In this document: positions 51,932 to 63,100 of the stretch, piece by piece
Layout: every line of letters begins with the position of its first letter
Numbering within the stretch: the stretch's first letter is position 1
Assembly (NCBI RefSeq): GCF_031755915.1
Contig: NC_083382.1
Span: forward strand, 8,184,001 to 8,248,000
Direction: 5' to 3'
DNA length: 64,000 nt
Origin: Ziziphus jujuba
Lineage: Eukaryota > Streptophyta > Magnoliopsida > Rosales > Rhamnaceae
Notes under the pieces: model-generated
Told to the model about the DNA's origin: nothing
What the model saw: only the letters and a program-made list of their open reading frames with translations
The model's database searches: none
Translations under genes and position numbers: made by a program

Positions 51932-52515
51932 TTAGAAGATATTGTTTATCCATATCCCCTTATAGTCACTACGAACATAGCCACTCTCACATTCATCTTC
52001 ATTATCATTTTCATCAACACTTGGCAATTGTATGGCAAATGGATTGTGAGCCATCGTAGTATCGCCAAGAACATCTTATTCAACCAATTCTTCTTCAACA
52101 AAAGTACAATATTGTAGTGGAGTTAAAACAATAAACCATCTTGAATCAAGTTGATCTTCAACATAAAATATTTGTTGAACTTGTGAAGCCATGATGAATG
52201 GGTCAGATTTATATCCATTTTTATTAAATTCAACACATGTAAACCCCATCTCATCAACATACTGTTAGCACATGACTCACCATGCCAAATCCATCACCGA
52301 TAGTTGACATCAAACCCATTCCAATATATATGGCCTTTAATATCCCTAATAGTATGGATTTTCATATTCCCACGTTGCATGCAAGGACACCGTATGACAT
52401 TACAATCATTGGCATTCTCCATGCCAAATTTCACAAACTCATTTACCTCCTTAGCAAAATCGCTTGAGGTTCTATCTTTTGTTATCCATGATTTATCTAT
52501 TTCCCTACTAATCTA
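51932..52515 (-). pseudogene. TNP2-type CACTA transposase relic: N-terminal and C-terminal domains joined, catalytic core missing
   Basis: Reading 52515 to 52268: EIDKSWITKDRTSSDFAKEV, RCPCMQRGNMK, GFDVNYR, WIWHGES, the pattern of the transposase-associated domain (PF13963) found at the start of TNP2 proteins. Directly after it, 52245 to 51932 reads GFTCVEFNKNGYKSDPFIMA, QQIFYVED, RWFIVLTPLQY, the DUF4216-type domain (PF13952) from the C-terminal part, ending at TAA (51932). The Transposase_21 catalytic region between them is absent. Stops occur within both parts. Family assignment is from motif recall; no search was run. Confidence 0.8.
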
Positions 52516-53649
52516 AGCAGAACAATGTCAAACAATATCACAAATAAATTATTTGCAAAAGTAAGATTAAGAAAACCCAGCGAACCTAACCTCCGGTTAT
52601 AATGAAAAAATAAAAAAATAAAAAATAACCCAACCAGCCAAATGTCACCACCAACCATAAAGAAAAAAGACTCACCGAAACTATGGAGATGAAGAAAGAA
52701 AAAGCCAAGCTAACCACGAGGGCAACATAGAGAAATCCAGCTTCCAAACAGCAATGTAGGCAAATGGAAACTTAAATCCAAAATATCCCGCTCTACAAGT
52801 CTCTCTGAGATTGCTTCCAATTCTAACATCTATTAGGTAATGTACTAACATCTATTTTTGGAAAAGAAATGGTATTCAAACGTCCACGTAAAATTTTAAT
52901 ATGCACAAAAAATTTTTAGAAAATGGTAAAACAGACGACCCATTTAAATAAACTGTGTCACTAAAGGTTAGACGTGACAACGGATCAGGCGACGCAATAA
53001 CATTTTTAGAGTCACCTTTTTTTTTTTAATTCTTAAATTTTTTTTTTGACACATTATCTTTAGATAGCGTCGCATGTTCTTTTATTTATGTTTTTTTCAC
53101 CCTTTAAATGGGATTTTGTACTTTATTTGAGTTTAAAATTTGCATTTGCTTTTAAATACGCAACTCTCATAAATGTTCATGTTCTGTCTCTAAAATTTTA
53201 AGAACAGGCGATGCAGTTGCAATTAAAAAAGACGCCTTATACCCTAGTATTTAAAATTTATTTTTAAGATTTGATTAGTTTTTTGAAGTTTCATCTACAA
53301 ATATTTTCATGTAGCATTCCAATGAACATCAATTCCATTGATCTAAAAACAGAAAACAGTTTTATCAATGCTCTTTTCAATTATTCACATATATGTGTAT
53401 ACACGAAACACAAAAACACATCTCTCACAACCTAATTTGAGATAGGGTATACCAATTGTAAATTGATCTAATGCAACAAGGACTAATAGTCCAATTGTTT
53501 AACGTAAGTATGTTCAATGAGATGAACTTTCAGGTTTTTGGGTATCAATGATAGTTTATTTGAATTTAAAATTTATAATGGATTAAATATTTTTGTTTTA
53601 TTTTGACATAACAAGCGACGCATTAAATGATACATGGGTCGCCAGATAT

Positions 53650-55009
53650 TTAAGGCAACCCATTCTAAAGGGAACAGGCAACGCATCAGTTTCATTCCAA
53701 GTCACCTATACTTTTTTTTTTTTTTAATGAATCTGATTTTTTTACAACTTCAAATAACCAATGAAAATATTTAAATAACATAACTTAGTTGGAATTTTTT
53801 CTCTTTTTTTTTTTTTGGCTCATATGAACAGGCAAAGCAGACGCTTCGTTACGCGTCGCCCATTGCCTTTTATTTCTTATTTTTAAAATCAATCTAGTTT
53901 TTTTTTCAAATTCAAATAACCAGTGAAAATATCTAAGCAATATACCTGAGCCCTTTTTTTTTTTTTTTTTAAGATAAAAAGAACAAGCGACGCAGACCTT
54001 TCATTACATGTTGCCTGTTCTCCTATATATATATATATTTTTGTTTTAATTAATTTGATTTTCTGTCAACTTAAAATAAATAGTGAAAATATTTAAGCAA
54101 CATAATAGAGCTGTTTCTTTTTTTTTTTTTTTGGTTCTTTTAATCAATCTTATTTTATATCAACTAAAAATAACCAATGAAAATATTAAAGTAACATAAC
54201 TAAGTTGGATTTTTATTTATTTATTTTTTTTAAAGATATTGGTAATGGGCGACGCATTGGCATCATTATGCATCGCCTGTTCTCTTTTTTTTTTTTTAAT
54301 CAATTTAATTTTACTTCAACTTAAAATAACCAGTAAAAATATTTAAGTAATATAACTGAGCTGATTTGTTTTTTTCCAATATAGGTAACAGACGATGCAC
54401 AGTCTTCTTTATGTGTCGCTTGTTCTCCTTTTTTTTTTTTTTTTTTGGTTCTTTTAATCAATGTAATTTTATTTCAACTACAAATAACTAGTGAAAATAT
54501 TAGAACATAACTAAGCTGGTTTTTTTTTAAAATTTTTTTTATAGATTTTGGTAACAGGCGATGCACAATGAAGATTGTGCATTGCCTGTTCTCCTTTTTT
54601 TTTTTTTTTTTTTAGGGGGTTATTTTAGTCAATCTAATTTTATTTCAACTACAAATAACTAATGAAAATATTATAGAAACATAATTGAGCTTTTTTTTTT
54701 TTTTTTTTTTTTTAGATTTTGGTAATAGGCGACGCATAATAAAGATTGTGCGTCGCCTATTCTTTTTTTTTGGGATTTTTTTTATGAATCTAATTTTATT
54801 ACAACTACAAATAACCAGTGAAAATATTAGAGCAGCATAACTGAGCTGGTTTTTTTATTTTTTTATTTTTAAAGATATTGGTAACTGGCGACGCACCATT
54901 ACTAACTGTAGACGCACAATGTGCGTTGCCTATTAATGGTAATTAGTGACGAAGAATGTGTGTCGCCTATTACTAATTGGAGATGCACAATGTGCATCAC
55001 CTGTTACCA

Positions 55010-55040
<31 letters not shown>

Positions 55041-55500
55041 CAGCACAGTTATGTTGCTTAAATATTTTTACTGGTTATTTAAAGTTGAAATAAAATTAGA
55101 TTGATTAAAAGAAAAAAAAAAAAAAAGGGTGACGCATAATGAAGCCTGTGCGTCGCCTGTTACCAATATCTTAAAAAAAAAAAAAAAAGCTCAGTTATGT
55201 TGCTCTAATATTTTCACTAATTATTTGAAGTTGAAATAATATTAGATTGATTAAAAGAACAAAAAAAGAAAAAGAAAAAAAAGAGAGAACAGGCAACGAA
55301 TAAAGAAGACTGTGTGTTGCCTGTTACCTTTTAAAAAAAAGAAAAAAAAACAGTTCAGTTATGTTGCTTAAATATTTTCACTGGTTATTTGAAGTTTTAA
55401 AGAAAATTAGGTTGATTTAAAAAAATAAAAATAAAAGGGGAACATGCGACTCGGAATGAATTTTTGTGCGTCGCCTGTTACCAATATCTTAACAAAAAAA
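53650..55500. repeat. Head-to-head array of ~150-170 bp hairpin units in the CACTA element
   Basis: About eight forward units (starting near 53659, 53827, 53980, 54115, 54245, 54383, 54550, 54720, 54882) meet three or four inverted units (about 54990-55495) at a centre near 54950. Each unit holds a short hairpin (GGCGACGCA ... TGCGTCGCC), a poly-T run and the block AACTACAAATAACCAGTG, AAAATATTAGAGCAACATAA. Inverted units show the same block reversed (CACTGGTTATTTGAAGTT). Hairpin arms vary (GGCGATGCAC, GGCAACGCAT). Confidence 0.85.
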
Positions 55501-55911
55501 AAAAAAAGAATATTATTTAAGAGATTTACAAGAATAAACTGTACATGAAAAATTATATAATTGAGCAACAAACCTCGTATAATTAAATTTTGTTATTATG
55601 TAAACATCGATAAGTGTATGGTTAATCATTTTTCATAAGTTTAGCATTTAGACAATACAATTCAGATAAAATATACGTACAATATTAAAGGCGACTCTGT
55701 TCAGCCACATATTCAGTAACTCTTAATGGATGTGTCACGTATTGTTGTTTTTAGCGACCGTTTGACATCAACAGTTTTGGAATACATCGTATATTTATTG
55801 AATTTTTACTTACGCGTTAACCTTGGAGTCACGGTTTTGTTTTTTAAAATGCGTTTGTTTCGTAGCGTCGTTAAGTGAATGTCATTAGATATCAATTTTC
55901 GCATAGTATTA

Positions 55912-57151
55912 GGCAAAAAATTATCTAACAATACTCTTTATATTACATTTTTTATTTTTAATTTTTCAATAATCATTTATTACTATATTTATTTGTCTCA
56001 TTTATTATTACGATTCTCTCTCAATTATTTTATTATTTTCCTCTATTTATTTATTCTAAAAATAATAGATTGATAACTAAAAAAGACAGTGTTTTTAAAA
56101 TTTAATTAGCATTAAATTATATTAATATAATATTAAATATACATAAAGAATTTGAGTCTCTAAGTATGAAGAACTAAACTAATTTTATACTTTAAAAAAT
56201 TAAATTACAAAATAAAAAGTATGCATAAGATAAAAGAGCCCCTTGGATGCTCTTACTGGTCAATGCCTTCTTGTAACAGCTACGTCAATTTAGATAAGAA
56301 AATTCTATGTTAGATTGTCAATGCCTTTTTGTAACAGCTACATTAATTTTAGATAAGAAAATTCTAAGTTAGGTGTAGTGGACTTTAATGATATGGCCAA
56401 TTGTGGTAAAATGAAATGTAAGGACCTAGACTTTTAAAAAAAGTGGATACACTGTTTCCTAAGCGGAAAATTTCATTCTGGCCATCACGAATCGACTGGG
56501 AAAGTGTCTCCTTCATTAATACCTAGAAACTCATAAACTATTTAATGATCAAGCAGTGACAAGAAGCTTCACTACAAGCAATTTTCTAGCATCAACAAAA
56601 AAATATTAATGACATAACCAATTGAGATAAAATGAAATCAAGTCGATCTGTCGGCCATTAATTAGGGCATAGATTTTCTAATACAGTGAATATATTAATT
56701 TCCCCTGTAAGTAGGAAACTCCTCATGTAGTTGACTTGTTTTTCTAGCTGTTCTTGTAGATATGAGGATGGAAACAGTAATATAACAGACGATGCAAGGC
56801 TGAAAACAGAGTCGTAAAATCCCTTGTCTAAATTCTTCCAAATTCAATGCTTGCCTTGTCAGCATTCAGTCAGACCAACTTCTGTTATCCAAGTCAACAT
56901 TTTTATTCTTTGTCTTCTATCTTTACATGCAGTTTTTCTATCTTTGCAAGATGTCATAGGACCTTGCTGTGACCCTGTGCATATTCTATTACTTTTAAAA
57001 CAATAAAAATAAAAACCAAAGGAAAAGAGAAAGAAAAGTTAATAGAAAGAGAAATAAAATGAAAGGTTGCCAAAATTGGATAAACAATTCAGTTTGTTTT
57101 CCAATAACGAAGGCATTTAAAAGTACAAATATATAATATTTCTAATAACCA
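55912..57151. other. 3' flank of WAK-4, segmental copy 2
   Basis: Aligns with 771-2065. It contains a short internal direct repeat (GTCAATGCCTTCTTGTAACAGC near 56262 and GTCAATGCCTTTTTGTAACAGC near 56319). No gene. Confidence 0.65.
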
Positions 57152-57598
57152 TTAATTGGAAACTAATACTGGTAACGCATCTATTGATGAAGCAATGTTA
57201 TTACCAGTGTTCGTGTGTGAAGCAGTTGATGTGGAAACATCCCAAGGCTCTGTTATTTCAGTCCTTACATGTTCAACTTCTTCATGAATCTGTTCATGAG
57301 GTGGAATGGTAGTTTGGCAGCAGTTCACTCCATTGCAGTTCCTGTTATAGTGATTTGTTAAGCACTTGGACTTGCAGCCTGCTGAAATCTCACTGCCATC
57401 TAAGTTTGATGAAGACATTAAGGCTCGAACATTGCAACTGAGAGCGATGAATATGTTGTCCCTCATCGAAAAGGAAAGGGGGCTTCTTGTCAAGTTTAGG
57501 GATTCGTGGGCTTCTTTGACTGCAATTCCAGAAAGTTACTGGATTTTTTTTACCTGAATCTGTTGGCAACTCGATTCGTAATTTTAATTTGTATATAT

Positions 57599-57686
<88 letters not shown>

Positions 57687-58500
57687 CATACTATCTGTAT
57701 ACGTTAGTTTTTATCATATGATTCTTCATAGCGAGAAAGTATATGGCTAAAAACTCCTGGAATTTCAAAAGAATATTCAACCATGTGGTTAATTTTTTAC
57801 TATCCTCTTAACTGCTTGTATCTTGAAAGTAAATGTTATGATCTCTGTTAAAAAAACTTAACAGGTATAATATTCAACCTACTTATTACTAACAGATTAA
57901 GCTTTTGAAAACCATGATAACTTAATATGGTAACAAAGCTCCAAAGTCTTCAACACAAGTTCAAATCACGCCAAATGGCCTATAAGGGGAAATATTGACA
58001 TAACTAATATATACATAATAAACTTATTTCCTAATAATAGTGATTTCGATTCACTAAAAAATATATAATATGCATACAAGATTTCTACTTGATTCTTAAT
58101 AAAATAAGAAATAATAATAATTACTAGATACAATATTTATGTAACGAAATGGTGTTTATTTCATCCCTAATATTTGTATTAATTACTCAAAACGTCTTAT
58201 GACAAGCCCTAGTAGTCTTCCAAAGAAATTTTGTGGACTTGGGAGATTGGTACGCTTAAGATAAGGTGTGTGAGGGAAGGTAGAGGGGTTGCAGACTATT
58301 TCGAACCATTCATCAACATAACAATCTGTGGATCCAATTCTGAAAGGAAATGGGATTCTTACGTTTCCGCATTCCGTTTCACAACCAGGCTTGCCTATGC
58401 TTACCGCTACTACTGATGATACTGTAACAATATTAATGATCAGCCATGACAATCCAATCACTTGAACAAGCACCAGTACTAGCCTTCTGATCCCGGCCAC
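57152..58500 (-). pseudogene. WAK-4: WAK pseudogene with extracellular part fused to the C-terminal tail
   Basis: Signal peptide and galacturonan-binding motif ([23 protein letters not shown]) are at 58500-58200. The first intron then follows, but its donor has changed from GTGAGT to TTGAGT. The second extracellular segment (57545-57300) reads NVRALMSSSNLDGSEISAG to CCQTTIPPHE. At that point about 2 kb present in WAK-1 is missing, and the frame continues into the C-terminal tail (QIHEEVEHVRTEITEPWDVS) to the stop at 57152. The remaining extracellular region, EGF, transmembrane and kinase are all gone. If expressed, the 57152-57493 frame would be a small kinase-less peptide; nothing indicates that it is. 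Confidence 0.9.
57604..57684. repeat. (TA)n microsatellite, about 40 units, in the WAK-4 intron
   Basis: Lies in the sequence matching the extra intron of WAK-1. WAK-1 has only a short AT run there (4566-4590), so it expanded after the duplication. Confidence 0.95.
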
Positions 58501-59048
58501 TTATTTTCTTTGTTGGCTTTCTCTGTCTCCTCCTGATCGATTAACTTGGATTGGCGTTTATGTGTATATGTAGTATATTCTACTTAGACAAAACCAGAAA
58601 ATTACAATACGTTTGGAATACTCATATGGAATATAGGAAGGAAAGGAAAGGAAAGGAAAGGAAAGGAAAGGAAAGGAAATTAACTAGAGGATTTGATTCT
58701 TTATTTGGAGGGTTAAAATAAGTATTCAAAGTAAAGGAAAATGGATGAGGAAATGAATTGATTTTCCAACGGTTGTGTTTCTAAATTTCCTATTTTCCAG
58801 TTTCAAATGAAAAGGGCCAGAAAAAGGGACAATTAAGAGAAAATAGTTTGTATTCTACCCAAGCTCCCAACCTATATTTCTGCTGCATATCCACCATCCA
58901 TTTCCCTCATCCCCCTTTGTTCCATTCTGTTCTTTTTATCCTATCTATTTCATTTTCTTTTTCTTTGCCATAATTGGCTAATAATTTTAAAGCTACTTAA
59001 GAGTTTTTTTTTTCCTGGCATTTCAGTGTAGCTTAATAGCACACTCAA
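58501..59048. other. Upstream region of WAK-4
   Basis: Aligns with 5400-5690 of copy 1 but keeps about 290 bp (58690-58975) that copy 1 has lost. It includes a GGAAA pentanucleotide repeat at about 58637-58679. No gene. Confidence 0.6.
58637..58679. repeat. (GGAAA)n microsatellite
   Basis: About eight pentamer units upstream of WAK-4. Copy 1 has a single GGAAAGGAAA (about 5542-5553). Confidence 0.92.
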
Positions 59049-62000
59049 TGTCAGGACCCGTCCAGAATTCCTTCCCCGGAACCCTAGACAAGCCCTGATC
59101 CCAGGGAAACCCTACCGGTCCCTCCAATGGAAAATCCGGCAGAGCCTCCCCTAAGGGATGGACTTACCACAAATTACCTGCACTGAAAACACACTTCTAT
59201 ACTCATCCCCTTATTCCTCCCACAAACTACAAATTGTTCCACAAATTTCAGCACTTCTCAACAATAACAACAGTCCAGTGCATAAATAAAACATAAGTAT
59301 CCCAATAGTATACAGAGCTTTAAGAAGTGCTATTCAACAGAAATACAACAAGGATGAAAGAAATAATACACGGAAATGAAAGAGTACAGAAGTATTTCTC
59401 GAAACACAACAGCAGCGGAAAGATTTGGTTCGCTCCGGAAGAATGTCTACCACCATTTGCACCTAAAGGAACGGAATTTAAGAGTGTGAGATGCTAATCA
59501 TCTCAGTAAGTGACCCTAGCTACTGAACACTTTTAATGATAATAAAATAATAATAATAATAACAATTAAGGGAATTGTATAAATACCAACAATAAATAAA
59601 TAAATAATAATAACTGTTGGAAGTAATAATTTCCCTCAAAACTCTCACCAATCGCTCCGTTTGAAATGTTCCCTTTTTAAAACCATTTCACAAAACCCGA
59701 TGTACATACCTCCCGAAAACCAAGGGATTAAACCATTTGGTAAACAATAAATAAGTAAATACATACCCCACTATATAATTAAAATATAATAAATTATAGT
59801 AAATAATTTTGAACACCTTTGGGGTTTAAAACATTATTTGCAATTTACACCGACGCACCACACCATATACCGGTGATGCCCTCCGATACCCAGCGTCCCG
59901 AGCACCAACTGGCGGGGGGTTAAAGAGAGAAACTTGCAAACGGCACTTCGGCGTCCCGACAGTACCGCTGTTGAAACCATCAACCCGGCCAAGGAGGGGG
60001 GCGGCTTTGCGCAATAACAAACTTGCCTGCCCACGGTCCAATGGCAACTCACGGGTGAAATAATAACCGCCCGCTAAACCACATAATACCTGCGCGCTAC
60101 CACGTGTCCATACACCAGAACACCAATACTGTATGAGTGCGTCTAAAAATAAACATTATTAACCAACCGTACCGTTTTCCAAAATTACCGTGGGAAATAC
60201 ATTAAATTTTCACACTTACCATCCCACATATTTTTTTTTTATATAAACCGGTACGAAACATTGATAACCAACAAACCACAATTTTCTAAAAGTACGAGAT
60301 GCAACCATAAAAATACCGCGGGCATAATTTATAAAATTTAAACAAATATTTTCGTAAAATATTTAACCCAATTATGCCCGAAAAATCATATTTGAAACCA
60401 CGTACAATTAATACCGAAACATACTTTGCTTATGCATAATAAATAAATTAAACCACAATAAAATTCATAATTAAATCACACCACATGAGCATAATTTAAA
60501 TACCAATTTAAATACCAATTAAATATAATTAATTGCCCAAAATAATTTTTGAAGGTGGGTCACTCACTTGAGCACGTAAATCAACTAAGATCCTCCTCGG
60601 GATCAACTCCGCCACTCGTACGCGCACCTAAACAACCACAGTGCACCAACCAAAAATATTAATATTTTATTCGGATAATTCCCAAATGGGCACCCGGGAA
60701 GCGAACACCAAACGATATCTAAAAGTTACGAGTTATATACCGAATCGAAGCTCGAGTGATGAGGATCACTGATTCAGTCTTACTTTCCGGTGATCGGACC
60801 CGACAGGGTCGGAATCTCGTCAGAAAGCTTTTCAGGTTTCGACTCCGCAATTCTCCTAAACCATCGTGAATTGGCTAAAACGGATGCCGGATTCAGGTTC
60901 AGGAGGTCGAACACAGTGGACTGGAGCCGGCCGGGAAACTGGGTACTCGCCGGAACAGTAACTTCCGGCGAGCCGCCGCGGTCACCGGCAACCGTCGCCG
61001 GCGGCGGCGCGTGAGGTGGCCGTTGGCTGTGATTTTTTGCAGATTTGTAGATCGTGGGGAGAGCAATCCAACGGGACTGGCGGTGAGGCAAACGGAGGCC
61101 GGACGGTGGAGAAATCACAGTTTGAAGATTTCCGGCCCCTCGCCGGAAAATGCTCCGATCCCGGTGCGTCGGTGGTCCGATGGCTGTGAAACTTGGTGGG
61201 TCGGCCGGACTTGAGGAGGGGATCAAGGGTGTCTGGCGCGTGTGGCCAGAAAATGGCCGGAAACGGGTCAATCGGCGGTGGCCGGTGGTGGAGGGAAAAA
61301 CTCGCCGCCGATCTTCGAACGTCCGATCCGGGCGCGTCCGGAGGCCGATCGCCGTGAAAATTTGAGGTTTTGCCGGAAATGGGGAGGGGAATCTTGCTGG
61401 CCTGCCTGTGTACAGTAATTAGGCAGGAAAATTTGAAAAATTCCGGCGTCGGTCGGACTCTCTCTCTCTCTATCTCTCTCCTCCCTCTCTTTCTCTCTCT
61501 TCCCCGAGAATTTTATCAAATAAATGCCACTGTGTGACACTGTTCATGCCACGTGGACCAATCAGAAGCTGACACATGGCATTTCACTGTTCATTGACTC
61601 AAAAATATTAAAATATTACGGTATCCGACAAACTTCACGCGTCCATAACCTTTTAACCGGATGTCCGTTTTAAGCGTGCCGCTAGTCTGTGAAGTCGTAT
61701 CGATGAGCACTTCACAACCATGCATGAGTCAAAGCTCATTTCCCCATAAATAAAAAGTCAACTCCGGCACCCCTTGGACAATTTGGACCACAACTTGTTT
61801 TGCTCATAACTTTCAAACCGTAGCTCCGTTTTCGACGTTCTACCAGTCTACGAACTCGGGGCATCGTGCGCTTCGCCACGGTACCCTGGTCAACTCGAAA
61901 TTCCAACTGGAGCAAAAAGTCAACTTTTGACCTGCTCGGTCAACGGTCAACCTTGGTCAACGTGCACGGATTCCGGTGCGATCTGGGACGGGGTGTTACA
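59049..62000 (-). mobile_element. Solo LTR of the large-LTR Gypsy family (subfamily B)
   Basis: Plus strand TGTCAGGACCCG to GGGGTGTTACA, flanked by CTCAA (59044-59048 and 62001-62005), 2952 bp, no internal region. It has the subfamily B markers (GGTTCGCTCCGGAAGAA near 59426; CCACGTGGACCAATCAG near 61550), a GC-rich core (about 60780-61370) and a CT repeat (about 61460-61500). Confidence 0.95.
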
Positions 62001-62005
62001 CTCAA

Positions 62006-63100
62006 CCTGAGTATGGTGCATTGAATAAGTTTGAATTAGTTAATAAATTATTCTCATCTATTATAAGTAAAAGATCATAAATTCAAAATACTGTAAATCA
62101 ATAAAATTATTATAAATGATAAAAAAAAAAAAATGCTTTTGGTGCCACGCAATAATCCTTTGGTAAATGTTGCTGTATTTGTTTTCAAAACGAGCAAAAA
62201 CAAGCGCACCATTATTATGCTGGGCCCTACAATTTTTAGCGGCATACACAGTCTCGTTTGGGAGTGCCTTGGGAGGACGGGGGATGTGTGTCCGGTAGGT
62301 ATCCTATTTTATTTATGACAACCGTTGTCTGCTTTTGTCCTTTTGATTTTTGCCCTCTTGCTTTGTTTTTTATTTTTGTTCTTTTGGTAAAAAAGTCATT
62401 TTCCTTTTCAGTTGGAAATAATACATAACCCAAAAAAAAAAAAAATCATTCTGATGTTATTATTATTTTTCTCAATATTAAACTTTTATTATTCACAAAA
62501 AAATACTAAACTTTTATTCTTACCAAAAAATATTAATTTTTTACCAATTCTTTTAATATTAGACAATTTTAGATAATATAATATTTTTTATTTTTTTCTA
62601 TTTTTGGTTGCTTAGCTCAATAAAATTTATTCCATAACCTATTAAAAATAAATTACTATTTTTAACGTTAAACTTCTTAATTACTTTAACATTTTAGATA
62701 ACTCAATTATTGTCATGTATGATATTTAAGTATATGAAATCGTCAAGCTAGATTTCCTATTAGAAATTAATTAATTTTGTATTTTGAACTCGGGTCAATG
62801 AATAAAACACTAATGATTTTTTTCACTTGACTACTTCCACAGGGTGACCCTTAATTGATTGAATAGTCTATTTATATATTGTCCTCAACTGAAGTTCTAA
62901 ACACTTTAGAACAGTGTAACTCCAATTCAAGTACCAATGGCACATCAACTGTCTACTTAATTTGATGGGAAAAAAAAAAAAAGTCGATTTACTAGTCAAT
63001 ATCTTTTAGTAGAAGCGACATCAATTAAGATAAGAAAGTTCTGAATTAGAGTATAGAGGACCTTAATTAAGGATATGACCGGTTGAGTAAATATGGAAAC
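62006..63100. other. End of segmental copy 2
   Basis: Aligns with 5700-6980 and then with 16342-16440, passing over the unoccupied Copia target (GTCGATTTACTAGTC near 62985). AT-rich, no gene. Confidence 0.65.

Larger units (their letters stand above)
50802..55908 (-). mobile_element. Defective En/Spm (CACTA) DNA transposon
   Basis: The left end is CACTACTAGAATTG and the right end (reverse strand) TACTATGCGAAAATTGATA: imperfect inverted ends sharing ACTA and TTGATA. It is flanked by the 3-bp target TTA (50799-50801, 55909-55911), the size used by CACTA elements. Segmental copy 1 keeps the empty site (768-770). Length 5107 bp. Subterminal GACGCA-type repeats fill both ends, and the only coding remnant is a fused piece of TNP2-type transposase at 51932-52515 (minus). 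It cannot move without a helper. Confidence 0.85.
50270..63100. repeat. Segmental duplication, copy 2 (WAK-4 unit)
   Basis: Collinear with 240-6982 plus 16342-16440. It carries three events not in copy 1: the CACTA element (50802-55908), the solo LTR (59049-62000) and a deletion within WAK. It lacks the Copia insertion (site near 62990 intact) and the 68-bp templated insertion. It ends where a new insertion begins at 63101. Confidence 0.85.

Noticed and set aside
52282..52516. Plus-strand frames over the CACTA transposase relic
   Set aside because: Shadow of the minus-strand transposase fragment, which carries recognisable motifs.
53650..55500. CRISPR-like regular repeat spacing
   Set aside because: Units are long, diverged and partly inverted, in a plant transposon; no short identical repeats with unique spacers.
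60780..61271. 163-codon open frame on the minus strand
   Set aside because: Same GC-rich LTR core as above; not conserved in frame between LTR copies.
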